Shown: positions 1-7,959 of the stretch, one piece after another
Position numbering within the stretch: position 1 is the stretch's first letter
Layout: every line of letters starts with the position of its first letter
DNA from: an uncultured bacterium
GTDB lineage: Bacteria > Myxococcota_A > Polyangia > Polyangiales > Houyiibacteriaceae
DNA length: 56,256 nucleotides
Direction of reading: 5' to 3'
Assembly (NCBI GenBank): GCA_938024995.1
Contig: CALJDU010000077.1
Coordinates: forward strand, 1-56,256
Notes under the pieces: generated by a model
The model's database searches: none
Seen by the model: the letters and a program-made list of their open reading frames with translations, nothing else
Told to the model about the DNA's origin: nothing
Translations under genes and position numbers: made by a program

Positions 1-1
1 T

Positions 2-913
2 CGGCTCGGCAGCGTGCGTCGCGTTGTGGACGCGACAACTGGTGCAGTCGCGCAAGCGATCGACTACGACAGCTACGGACGCGTGCTCTCAGACTCTGCG
101 CCGGGCTTCCAGCCGTTTGGCTACGCGGGCGGCATCTACGACCCGGACACATCGTTGGTTCGCTTCGGCGCGCGGGACTACGACGCTGAGGTCGGGCGGT
201 GGACGGCTAAGGATCCGATTTTGTTCGGGGGCGGGGACACGAACATCTATGCGTACGCTTTGGGAGATCCGATTGATGCAATCGACATCAACGGGAACCA
301 CCCACTGATCTGGGCACTCGCCGGCGCAGCCGCCTCAATCCTCCTGGCGCCAAACAGTGCAGGAGACTCGTCAGCACCTGGTGATCAAGGTTGGGGCGCG
401 ATGATTGTGGGCGACGCAGTCGGCGGCGTCGCAGCACTCGCCGTCGCAAAACTTCTAAAGAAGGCGGTCACAGCAGCGTGCGAGTCCGCCGCCTCGGGCG
501 CTTCATCAGCCGCTTCATCAGCCGCCTCATCAGCATCCACCGGCCTCACTGGGCGAGTCGCCTCGAGAATCAATGTGGCGTGGGGCCGAAGCAAGCACTA
601 CACCCCACTAAGGAACTCCGGCCATCCTGTGTCCGCCGGTTTCGACCATGTTGTCGAGGGACACTTTGGAAAGCAAATCGGTGCAAACAGATCTGTTTTC
701 ACGATTCGACAAGATCAACTAATTCGAATTCTCCAGGACCCACGAACCGTTCACTCTCCGGTACGAGAAGCGTTTGAAGGCCATTTCCTCCGGGAAGTTG
801 ATGTTGGCACAATCGTCGGACAAGCATCCGGAAACCGTGGTGGTGGAATGACTTCGGTTCTGAGAATTTTCACGGACAGAGCTGGCAACCTCATCACGAC
901 GTACCCATGGTAA
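2..913 (+). CDS. RHS-repeat protein, C-terminal core and toxin tip (5' truncated by window edge)
   Basis: The frame is open from base 2, so the true start lies upstream. The first ~90 residues are the RHS-associated core: RLGSVRRVVD, then YDSYGRVLSD, RFGARDYDAEVGRWTAKDP and a YAY...DP...D..G-type ending. A hydrophobic Ala/Gly/Ser-rich segment follows. The last ~110 residues are a different domain with HVVEGHF, a SVF motif, RIFTDRAGNLITTYP and a final Trp. This pattern resembles BECR-fold (EndoU/barnase-like) RNase toxins found as tips of RHS and CdiA proteins, but that match is from memory of the fold's motifs. RHS proteins form a shell that delivers the tip toxin to neighbouring cells. The stop codon overlaps the next gene, which fits a toxin-immunity pair. 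Confidence 0.85.
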   Translation, partial: RLGSVRRVVDATTGAVAQAIDYDSYGRVLSDSAPGFQPFGYAGGIYDPDTSLVRFGARDYDAEVGRWTAKDPILFGGGDTNIYAYALGDPIDAIDINGNHPLIWALAGAAASILLAPNSAGDSSAPGDQGWGAMIVGDAVGGVAALAVAKLLKKAVTAACESAASGASSAASSAASSASTGLTGRVASRINVAWGRSKHYTPLRNSGHPVSAGFDHVVEGHFGKQIGANRSVFTIRQDQLIRILQDPRTVHSPVREAFEGHFLREVDVGTIVGQASGNRGGGMTSVLRIFTDRAGNLITTYPW

Positions 914-1425
914 AGCCGAACACTCGATTAACAACGGCGTGGCTCGTTCTGAGCGCATCCGTCAAGTCCTCTGCTAACGCAACAGAAGCTCTTTGTTGCG
1001 TCCAGACATGGCTCCAACAAACCCCGGCGCTTTCTCAGCATGCCGAAGCAGTCGTCTACGGCCTCAAGTTCCTTGAGGAACTACCACTCGCCGAATATCC
1101 GTTAGCAACAGACCCGATCGCTCTCCATGATGCAGTCGAGGCGTTCACATCTGCTACTCCACATCGAGTCAGCTCGATGGCGGATAGGATTCGGAACCTT
1201 TTTTGGGCACTTGCGAGCGTCCATTCCGAGATCCTATGCCAGCGGTGTGAGCAAGACTATCTCATTTTCGCAACACGGATCAATCCGCCGCATGAAGTCC
1301 TATTGACCTGCGATCAGTGTGGCTTTCTTTGCACAACATCAGGAGGAACCACCGTCACCTCACGGACTACGCTCTCAAAAAGGGCAGACCTCACGCGCGC
1401 AGAACTAAAACAGGATCGGCACTAA
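907..1425 (+). CDS. Candidate immunity protein to the RHS tip toxin, zinc-ribbon-like
   Basis: The ATG lies inside the last codons of the RHS gene, giving a 7-nt overlap and implying translational coupling. The 172-residue product has no signal peptide and is probably cytoplasmic. It is mostly helical in composition, with two CxxC pairs near residues 117-145 (CQRC and CDQC) that could bind zinc. Its base composition is visibly poorer in GC than the rest of the window, as is common for immunity genes exchanged with RHS tips. I do not recognise a named family. The immunity role is inferred from position and overlap only. Confidence 0.6.
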   Translation: MVKPNTRLTTAWLVLSASVKSSANATEALCCVQTWLQQTPALSQHAEAVVYGLKFLEELPLAEYPLATDPIALHDAVEAFTSATPHRVSSMADRIRNLFWALASVHSEILCQRCEQDYLIFATRINPPHEVLLTCDQCGFLCTTSGGTTVTSRTTLSKRADLTRAELKQDRH

Positions 1426-1466
1426 TAGGTATTACCTCTCGACTGACGCCACGAGTACAGCTCATC

Positions 1467-1510
1467 CTGAGCAATCGGGGACACCTCCCGACTGACTTTC
1501 CGAACGCGCT
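1467..1510 (+). repeat. 44-bp repeat, copy 1 (partner at 3907-3950)
   Basis: This stretch matches 3907-3950 at 40 of 44 positions without gaps; it starts CTGAGCAATCGGGG and ends CCGAACGCGCT. Copy 1 follows the immunity gene and copy 2 follows the second RHS core remnant. It may mark the edge of a displaced RHS tip cassette or a recombination boundary. Confidence 0.6.
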
Positions 1511-1523
1511 TCCGCTCGGCTAG

Positions 1524-1676
1524 AGTGTGCCCGTGAGGGGTTGTGCGAATCGACAGGTCACGAGTCACGACTACGCCGAGGTCGGCAACGTGCTCGAAGT
1601 CGTGCTCCCCGACGACACCCGCGTCACCTACGAAGTCGACCCCCGCGGACGACGCGTGCTCGAGCACGTTGGTTGA
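1524..1676 (+). pseudogene. RHS core remnant (YD-repeat end)
   Basis: An open frame of 50 codons with no start of its own, entered after an in-frame TAG at 1521. It reads HDYAEVGNVLEVVLPDDTR followed by VTYEVDPRGRRVLEHVG, which is the typical last YD-repeat segment before the RHS core. It ends at a TGA where RHS homology also ends. It is collinear with the remnant at 3717-3935, so the two look like parts of one former RHS gene separated by the transposase-containing segment. Confidence 0.6.
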
Positions 1677-1685
1677 CTACTGATT

Positions 1686-1698
1686 AGTACGTAGTACT
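1686..1698. repeat. 13-bp direct repeat, left copy
   Basis: AGTACGTAGTACT occurs here and identically at 3708-3720. The two copies bracket the Y1 transposase-like gene and lie between the two RHS remnants. They may be element ends or cleavage sites, or a target duplication, although Y1 transposases normally make no duplication. Confidence 0.5.
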
Positions 1699-1914
1699 AA
1701 TGAGAAAGAGAAGAGCGCGGAGCGGACTTTTGGTCGTGGGTCGGGCCGTAGGATAGCTCGAATGAGCGACCGTTTGTGAGCCCGAAGTTCTGCGTTTCCG
1801 CTCACGGGCGAACGGAACCATGCGACTTCAATGCCGGCTTATCGCGGACGCACCTATGCGTGACCTGAGACTTTGCCAAGTCGCGCATCGCCCTCGTCGG
1901 CGCTCTCCACGAAC

Positions 1915-3582
1915 CTAATCGTCGGGTCTTCGCGCGCGAGGCGTTGCGACCGGCGTCGGTCTACGCAGGTCGTCGCTGCGCGCGACGTTCCGCGACGAAG
2001 CCGGCGACATGCGCAACTCGGCCGTGTCGTGTTCACCGGCGTCACCTGTGATCACGTGCGCGTCGTTTTCCTTCCCGTCATCCGTTCGCGCATCCGCGCA
2101 GTTCCGCAGCGACCTCGCGACGTCGTCCGCTTGGTCGGGCCACTTCTGCTCGATACGCTCTTCCATCCATCCGTACGCCAACGCGAGCGCATCGCTTCTG
2201 TCGCTCTCGGTTGTCCGAGCCACCTCGTCTTCGTACGGCAGATAGTTCCCCTCGACATCGAGGTACGCGCGGATCAAACGGCTGCTCTCGGGCGGGTCCG
2301 CGACCGTCACTTCGTCTTCAATGCGCTTCTTGTGCGTGCTGTATGGAAAGCACACGACGTCACGGACGAGCGTCATTCGCTTGCCGTCTTTATCTGGCTT
2401 CTTGCGTTGCTGACTCAAGGAACGCGTGTCGTCTGCCTCCCATTTGTTGAGCTCCGCTTTCCGTTCAAAGAGACGCGCGCGGGCGTGCGAAGACCTCTTC
2501 TCTGCGATCTCTTTTCCGCACTGCTCGTGAGCGCGGAACGTCGGATGCTTGCGCGCTTCTTCTCCCTTGGGAGGCCGCTCGCCCAAGAACGCATACTCAC
2601 CGCTCCGCTGCTCTTTGAGAGCACCTCGATCGCGTGGCGTGTTCGGACGCGCCCAAGGATCGAGTTCAAGAAGATGCGCGGCGTCGCGTGCAAGCTTTCC
2701 GCCCCGCTTCGACAGCGCCTGCTCGCACGCGCGCTCTTTGCGCGTGACGTCGCGCTTGAGCGCCTCGAGATCTCCGCCCCATCGATAGAGCAACGCCGGC
2801 GGCGGGACGATCTCGACTTTCACCACGTCGGGATGCTTGTCGACCGCGAAGTAGAACGGCGGTCTCTTGAACGTGCGCGTCGTCCCCCAGTCGTTCGCGC
2901 GGATCAGAAACCCGGGGTACTCGTCGATGCTGGAAACGATCCCTGCGAGCATCGGGTTCATCACGCAGTACAGATGTCGACTCAGCGCCGCTTCCGCGTT
3001 CGCCAAGATCATGTCGTGCGGATTGCGCGCGTCCCAAACGCTCGCGAAGGGCTCGACACCGCCTCGCCGCATGAGTCCCGGAAGCGACTTGGCGAGCTCG
3101 CCGTTGAGCGCCTTCTTGAACGGACCCGAGTGCCCATAGCCCATCGACGTGATTAGGTGCTGGTGGTTCGACATCAACACGCCGCCGCACACTTGGGTCT
3201 TGTTCCACGCTTCGACGTCTTGCACCTTCTCCCGGGCTAGCTTCGCCGCTTCCTTCTCACGTTTGAGCGAGCCGTCGAACTTCAGCAGCGCGAGCCCGAG
3301 TACGTAGCCGTAGAGGTCGTGCGCGGTGAAAGTGAACGTCTCCGGATCTGCGAACATGTAGAGCTTCCTCGTGCGACAGTCGCTCGTTTCGTCGCGCATA
3401 CACGCGGGTCGCAGGTGGTCGAAGCCGTCGCAGTTCAAGTTTCGGCAGATGCCGTTATAGAGCGGGTCGTCGCTCACCTCGAATGTGTACGGACGCGACG
3501 AGAATGCGTACTTCCGATCCGCAGTGCGCCGCGTCGTCATGACGGTTGCGCCCGGAACATCGATGCGGAGCGAATTGCCCAT
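1915..3582 (-). CDS. Y1 (HUH) transposase-like protein, unusually long
   Basis: The 555-residue product contains VLMSNHQHLIT at about residues 135-145, whose HQH fits the metal-binding HxH of Y1 transposases, and SRHLYCVMNPMLAGIV at about 201-216, matching the conserved YxxxNPxxAGxV segment of REP-associated transposases (Pfam Y1_Tnp). Such enzymes nick and join single-stranded DNA. Known ones are about 150-350 residues, so this is much longer: it has an N-terminal Cys-rich stretch (C46, C51, C61, C70) and a charged C-terminal half. Large forms of this kind are, from memory, common in Myxococcota. An alternative start is the Met at 3540. It could be an active element, or a domesticated RAYT-like gene. 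Confidence 0.7.
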   Translation of the reverse strand: MGNSLRIDVPGATVMTTRRTADRKYAFSSRPYTFEVSDDPLYNGICRNLNCDGFDHLRPACMRDETSDCRTRKLYMFADPETFTFTAHDLYGYVLGLALLKFDGSLKREKEAAKLAREKVQDVEAWNKTQVCGGVLMSNHQHLITSMGYGHSGPFKKALNGELAKSLPGLMRRGGVEPFASVWDARNPHDMILANAEAALSRHLYCVMNPMLAGIVSSIDEYPGFLIRANDWGTTRTFKRPPFYFAVDKHPDVVKVEIVPPPALLYRWGGDLEALKRDVTRKERACEQALSKRGGKLARDAAHLLELDPWARPNTPRDRGALKEQRSGEYAFLGERPPKGEEARKHPTFRAHEQCGKEIAEKRSSHARARLFERKAELNKWEADDTRSLSQQRKKPDKDGKRMTLVRDVVCFPYSTHKKRIEDEVTVADPPESSRLIRAYLDVEGNYLPYEDEVARTTESDRSDALALAYGWMEERIEQKWPDQADDVARSLRNCADARTDDGKENDAHVITGDAGEHDTAELRMSPASSRNVARSDDLRRPTPVATPRARRPDD

Positions 3583-3707
3583 GCGATGAAGACAGCAACG
3601 TTCGTGCCCGCATCACGCGAACGTGATTTCAAGGAGTTAGCAGCGCAGATCGGCGGATTCGATGGCGGTTCGCCGGCGCCCGCCAGTCTCGCGCCTCTTC
3701 CTCGAAG

Positions 3708-3720
3708 AGTACGTAGTACT
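3708..3720. repeat. 13-bp direct repeat, right copy
   Basis: Identical to 1686-1698. The second RHS remnant opens in frame immediately to its right, after an in-frame TAG contained within the repeat at 3714-3716. Confidence 0.5.
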
Positions 3721-3935
3721 GGATCGGATATCGAGCCACGCGCCCGCACGCCCCCGACCTCATCGTTCGCGCGGACGCGACCTTCCGCGTGGTCGTCGAC
3801 CGGCTCGGAAGCGTACGGCGCGTTGTGGACGCGACAACCGGCGCAGTCGCGCAAGCCATCAACTACGACAGCTACGGCCGCGTGCTCTGCGCCGTGTTGG
3901 ACCCTACTGAGCAATCGGGGGCGCCTCTCGACTGA
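3717..3935 (+). pseudogene. RHS core remnant, frameshifted after GRVL
   Basis: The frame reads ATRPHAPDLIVRADATFR, then DRLGSVRRVVDATTG and YDSYGRVL, which is RHS core. Bases 3801-3888 match bases 2-89 of the window at about 80 of 88 positions. Just after GTGCTCT, this copy lacks 8 bp (CAGACTCT) present in the first gene, a deletion between two CTCT repeats. The frame then runs into unrelated residues and a stop. There is no start codon or tip domain, so it is a broken, displaced RHS end. Confidence 0.7.
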
Positions 3936-3950
3936 CTGTCCGAACGCGCT
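3907..3950 (+). repeat. 44-bp repeat, copy 2
   Basis: Partner of 1467-1510 (40 of 44 identical). It directly follows the frameshifted RHS core remnant. The remaining 3951-4203 holds an open frame continuous with the next gene but no recognisable domain. Confidence 0.6.
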
Positions 3951-4203
3951 AGTTCACGAACGGACCGCCAGCGAGACTCGCGTTCAATGTTGCTAGATAC
4001 AGATGTCGTTGCGGCATGACGAGGCGACTCGTGTCTTATTGCTGCTCTCCCGCCCCGTGCTCCTTGGACCCGAGCGCTCCTTCGGTCACGACAACATCTT
4101 CGCGATGAGGATCAGGAACGCGATTGCCCCACGAGAGACCGAGAGTCAGCTGGAGTCGGCTGCTCCTGTGCTCCTTGCGGCGAGCGGCGTACCGTCTCTG
4201 TCG

Positions 4204-4953
4204 ATGGCCGACGAGTCCCGACATGTTCGATTCGCGCGCGGTACAAAGACGAGCGACTCCGCGTGCGTGGTCGAGCTCGCGTTGGAAGCGCCGGATTGGT
4301 CCGGTGTACAGCGTCTGGCCACGTTCTTGATGTTCTTCACGGCCATCGCCCCGGGGTTGGCCGCGCCCTCGACGTTGACCTTCGTCTCGCTCGGCCTGCT
4401 CCTGCTGGCAGCGCTGGTGTTCGTCTACCAAAAAGAGCTCCGCGAGCGCTCTGTGCGCATCGGCACCGATGGCGTTTCCGTCCGTCTCGGTCCGCGGCGC
4501 ACGCGCTTCTTTCCGTTCCCGCGAATCGTTCGGGCGGAGCACGACGGGCACCTTCTGGTCCTCGTTGTAAAGACGCCGACGGGAGAGGAGCGCGTGGTCC
4601 TCGGCAAGCACGCGACCGCACCGCACATGGCCCGGCACCCGCGTTCCTTCGGTCACGGCGACAGTCTCGCGGAGTGGATCCACAACGCGCGAGACCTCGC
4701 GCTCGCGCGTGCACGAGAGGGGTCGTCACCCGTCGCATCGGGCACCTACCGCGACGCCGGCGAGCAAGCGTCGACGTGGGTCGAGGTGGCCGATCCGATG
4801 ACCGAGGTGGACCGACGCGTGGCGGCGGCGGGCCGCGTTCGGGTGGACGCGAGCACCAAGTCGCGGCTGCGAGAGGTCGCCGCCGAGTCTGCCTCACCCG
4901 CGCTCGTTGAAGCGATCACGGACCGCCTCGAGATGTTCACCGAGGCGGGCTGA
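4204..4953 (+). CDS. Membrane protein, paralogue of the 8821-9831 gene
   Basis: Starting at ATG 4204 gives about 249 residues; in-frame ATGs also exist at 4003 and 4105, but that extension has no recognisable sequence. Two adjacent hydrophobic segments (around LATFLMFFTAIAPG and FVSLGLLLLAALVFVY) form a membrane hairpin, followed by a basic cytoplasmic part. The C-terminal half contains RSFGHGDSLAEWIHNA and, near the end, AAESASPALVEAI, both clearly shared with the protein at 8821-9831 (RSFGEGATLAKWIRNA and AEESAAPALREAI). This supports a common origin. The soluble region resembles a PH-like module behind a membrane hairpin, but I do not recognise a named family and give no function. Confidence 0.7.
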   Translation: MADESRHVRFARGTKTSDSACVVELALEAPDWSGVQRLATFLMFFTAIAPGLAAPSTLTFVSLGLLLLAALVFVYQKELRERSVRIGTDGVSVRLGPRRTRFFPFPRIVRAEHDGHLLVLVVKTPTGEERVVLGKHATAPHMARHPRSFGHGDSLAEWIHNARDLALARAREGSSPVASGTYRDAGEQASTWVEVADPMTEVDRRVAAAGRVRVDASTKSRLREVAAESASPALVEAITDRLEMFTEAG

Positions 4954-4967
4954 GCACGCGAGATGTC

Positions 4968-4986
4968 CTAGCAGCCTGCCTGCTAG
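4968..4986. repeat. Inverted repeat CTAGCAG-N5-CTGCTAG
   Basis: A perfect 7-bp stem with a 5-nt loop lies 15 bp after the preceding stop codon. It has no T run, so it is a weak terminator candidate at best. A related palindrome lies at 11354-11367, also at a gene end. The rest of 4987-5159 shows no gene. Confidence 0.35.
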
Positions 4987-5159
4987 TTCGTTCGGCGGAT
5001 CGGAGCCAAAGGGACACCGGCGACATGCGCGAGTCGGCCTCTCGCGATGAGGCCCAACCCTTTGACGTTCATCAGTATTCGGCGTGAGCGCGCCGCGAGT
5101 TGGCAGCTCCGAATCGCGTTCACACGTTCTCCTATGACCCCCCACCTTTGGAGAACCCG

Positions 5160-6632
5160 ATGTCACGCTCTGCCCTATTCTCTCTTCCGCTTCTGCTCGT
5201 CTACGCCGCCCTCTTCGTCGGTTGCGACAACGACAACAAAGGCCTCGACGACGCCGGAACGGACGCCGCGCGCGATGCCGAAACGGACGTCGCGCTCGAA
5301 GACGCTCCGGACAGTGCGACTGACACGTTGGACCCGGCACCACCGACCGTCGGCGACGTTTTCGACTGCGGGCGAACTGGAGCGGGCGGACTCGCCGCCG
5401 GAAACGACGATGTCCGGCTCGTCCGCCATGACGTAGACCTCGACGTCTATCCCGATGCGTTGTGCAACGACGGCACGGGCGCGGTGTTCTACTACCGCCC
5501 TCATGTCGGCGCTGAGCACGCCGACCGCTGGGTGATCCAACTCCAAGGCGGAGGCGGCTGCAAGACGGCACAAGAGTGCGCGAACCGCTGGTGCCGCGTG
5601 GACACCAACTTCGGGATGAACACCATGACGTCCAACGGTCTCCCGGACACCACCGACGGCAAAGGGATCCTCGCGCGACGCGTCGAGAACCCGCATGGCG
5701 ACTGGAACCAGGTGTTCGTGAAGTTTTGTTCGTCGGACGCGTGGAGCGGACGCGCGCGCGATGTTGACGTCGAGGCGATGCATCCGGTCAACGGTGGCGA
5801 CGCGGTGCCGTACCGCATCCACTTCCTCGGCCACCAGATTCTCGAGGCTGTCATCGGAACGCTCCGCGCCGACGCCGGCACGACGCTCACGTTCGACGAC
5901 GTCGCCATGCCGAACCTTCGCGACGCGGAAGAGGTCGCATTCGTCGGCGCTTCCGCTGGCGGCAACGGCGTCGTCAACAACCTCGACTGGCTCGCCGACG
6001 AGCTCGCGCCGACCGTCGTGCGCGGGTTGGTCGATAGCGCGTTCTTTCCCGAGCTCGGACAGCTCGACCACAGCGCGAGCCTCGCCTGCATCGAGCACGG
6101 CCATTGTGATTACGAGTCCTTCGCGCGCGCGAACGATGAGCGCTCGCCCTACGACGCGTTGCTCGACGCGAGCTGCGTCGCCTCGCATGAGGCGGTCGGC
6201 GCCGAATACGTCTGCTCGGACACGTCGCACGTTCTTCGCCATCACCTCACGACGCCGTTCTTCGTGCGAATGGGGCTTCAGGACTCGCTGCTCTCGAGCG
6301 GCTTCGTCGAGCTCGGCTTCGGCGTCGGCGAGCCCGGCCCGAGCGACTTGCTCACCTTCGCGACGACCGTGCGCCGAGAGCTGCTCGCGCTCGAGACGCT
6401 CCCGCTGAGCGCGGAGGAAGGCGCGGCGATCAGCGTCGCGCCCGGCGCGTACGGGCCGTCGTGCGCCAAGCACGAGACGCTCCGCAGCGACCCCAACACG
6501 TATGACGTCACGGTCCGCTCTGACGGCGAAGACCACGCTTTCATGGACGTCTATCAAGCGTGGCGAACCGGCGGCACACCGACCGTGATCGCGACCAGCA
6601 ACCCGACCGCCGACGTCTGTCCCGGTCGCTAG
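5160..6632 (+). CDS. Pectin acetylesterase/Notum-like serine hydrolase, lipoprotein
   Basis: The start at ATG 5160 gives a 490-residue protein with a lipoprotein signal ending LFVGC (Cys22), then an Asp/Glu/Ala-rich linker to about residue 60, so it is probably anchored in the outer membrane. The catalytic domain shows the family marks of pectinacetylesterases: QLQGGGGC at about 128-135, CSSDAWSG at about 190-197, and GASAGGNGV with the probable nucleophile Ser265. Members remove acetyl or acyl groups from polysaccharides or protein lipids. The true substrate here is unknown. The gene stands alone, with about 135 bp before the next one. Confidence 0.82.
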   Translation: MSRSALFSLPLLLVYAALFVGCDNDNKGLDDAGTDAARDAETDVALEDAPDSATDTLDPAPPTVGDVFDCGRTGAGGLAAGNDDVRLVRHDVDLDVYPDALCNDGTGAVFYYRPHVGAEHADRWVIQLQGGGGCKTAQECANRWCRVDTNFGMNTMTSNGLPDTTDGKGILARRVENPHGDWNQVFVKFCSSDAWSGRARDVDVEAMHPVNGGDAVPYRIHFLGHQILEAVIGTLRADAGTTLTFDDVAMPNLRDAEEVAFVGASAGGNGVVNNLDWLADELAPTVVRGLVDSAFFPELGQLDHSASLACIEHGHCDYESFARANDERSPYDALLDASCVASHEAVGAEYVCSDTSHVLRHHLTTPFFVRMGLQDSLLSSGFVELGFGVGEPGPSDLLTFATTVRRELLALETLPLSAEEGAAISVAPGAYGPSCAKHETLRSDPNTYDVTVRSDGEDHAFMDVYQAWRTGGTPTVIATSNPTADVCPGR

Positions 6633-6768
6633 CGCGTGATTCGAAAGAGCGGGCGAGTCGCTGCGGGGGGTCCGCTGAACCCAGCTCAACACCGGATCAC
6701 GCCACCTCTCTCGAACCACGCTCAAACCGAACGTCGCCCCAGGCGCTCCCGTCACGTTAGACTTCGGT

Positions 6769-7914
6769 ATGCGTGACGAGGAGCTCCGCGCGGCGGTCAT
6801 CGCCGACCCGAACAACGCGCACGCCTTCACGGTGCTCGCGGACCTCCTCACGGAACAAGGTGATCCGCGCGGCGAGCTCATCCGGCTGCAGCAGAGCGGA
6901 AACGCGGAAGAAGCCGCGCAGTACTTGAAGCGACACGAAGGGGTCCTGCTTGGCCCGCTCGCTCCGCACCAACGAACGCAAGACGACTCCGACGGTTACT
7001 CAAGTCTCCGGACCGCCGCGCAGGCCTCCCGCTGGAAGGAGACGCGTCGCGAAGCGTTCCTTTGGCGCAACGGGTTCATTCATCGCGTCCGGCTGAGCGC
7101 GAACATCCACTGCCGCGAACCGATCACCCAGAGCGTTGCCGAGATCCTCGACCTCGTACTCGCGCACCGCTCGGGACAGTTCGTGGTCGAGTTTGCATTT
7201 CAGTCCAACGGCGACCCGACGGAAGGAGATCTTCAAGACATCATCGAACTCCTCAGCCGGCGCGCTCCCGAGACCACGCAAAAGATCACGCTCGGCGACA
7301 ACGTCGATCAGATCAGTTGGCACACGGTCGGAAACGTGGAGCCGCTCTGGCGCGTGACCTCTCTGCGCGAGTTCGAGATGGAGAGCGGGAGCTTTACGCT
7401 TGGCGACATCGTGGCGCCTGCGCTGAAGCGCGCTGTCATCGTCACCGGCGGTCTCACTCGCGCGAACGGTGCGAGCATCGCCGAGGCGGCGATCCCTGCG
7501 ATCGAGCACCTTGAGGTCTACGTCGGAGATCCAGAGTACGGAGGCGACTGCACGCTCGACGACCTCGCGCCGCTGCTCCAGCGAACAGACCTCACGCAGC
7601 TGCGCACGCTCGGTCTCGAGAACGCCATGTTTACCGACGACCTTGTGCGCATGCTCGTCGCCGCCCCGATTTTGAAAACGGTCACCTCGCTGAACCTCTC
7701 GCAGGGAACGCTGACCGATGAGGGCGCGCGGATCCTCGTCGCAAGCAAAGGCGCGCTCGAACGGATCACCGACCTCGATGTGTCGCAGAGCTTCTTGACG
7801 CCGGACGGGATCGAGCTCCTGAGCGAGCTCGGCGCCGAGGTTGACGTTTCCGATCAGGAAGAGCCGTGGGATGATGACGGGACGCCCGGCTACTTCGTGA
7901 ACATCGCGGAGTAA
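6769..7914 (+). CDS. TIGR02996-domain protein with leucine-rich C-terminal part
   Basis: The first ~42 residues match the TIGR02996 module: RDEELRAAVIADPNN, then FTVLADLLTEQGDPRGELI. This module is found in large paralogous families of Myxococcota and Planctomycetes. The rest has LRR-like strand-helix units (for example TQLRTLGLENAMFTDDLV and VTSLNLSQGTLTDEGARIL) that suggest a curved protein-binding scaffold. There is no signal peptide or membrane segment, so it is probably cytoplasmic. No function is established for these families. The preceding ~135 bp hold nothing recognisable. Confidence 0.75.
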   Translation: MRDEELRAAVIADPNNAHAFTVLADLLTEQGDPRGELIRLQQSGNAEEAAQYLKRHEGVLLGPLAPHQRTQDDSDGYSSLRTAAQASRWKETRREAFLWRNGFIHRVRLSANIHCREPITQSVAEILDLVLAHRSGQFVVEFAFQSNGDPTEGDLQDIIELLSRRAPETTQKITLGDNVDQISWHTVGNVEPLWRVTSLREFEMESGSFTLGDIVAPALKRAVIVTGGLTRANGASIAEAAIPAIEHLEVYVGDPEYGGDCTLDDLAPLLQRTDLTQLRTLGLENAMFTDDLVRMLVAAPILKTVTSLNLSQGTLTDEGARILVASKGALERITDLDVSQSFLTPDGIELLSELGAEVDVSDQEEPWDDDGTPGYFVNIAE

Positions 7915-7959
7915 CTCTCAACAACATCGCGGCATCCATTTTGCATTTTGGCATGCAAC

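Larger units (their letters stand above)
1686..3720. mobile_element. Putative insertion carrying a Y1 transposase-like gene
   Basis: The segment between the 13-bp direct repeats holds one minus-strand gene with an HUH-type motif. It separates two collinear RHS core fragments, as expected of an insertion. About 30-40 codons that should join the two RHS fragments are missing, so the present boundaries are not a clean excision site. Bases 1699-1914 between the left repeat and the gene end carry no gene that I can support. Confidence 0.45.

Noticed and set aside
1873..3156. Plus-strand frame opposite the Y1 transposase-like gene
   Set aside because: The minus strand carries the HxH and NP motifs; the plus product is Arg/Val-rich without similarity.
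5018..5042. Similarity of CCGGCGACATGCGC-AGTCGGCC here to about 2001-2025 in the transposase gene, considered as a transposase remnant
   Set aside because: Only about 20 bp match and the flanks do not align; it may be chance.
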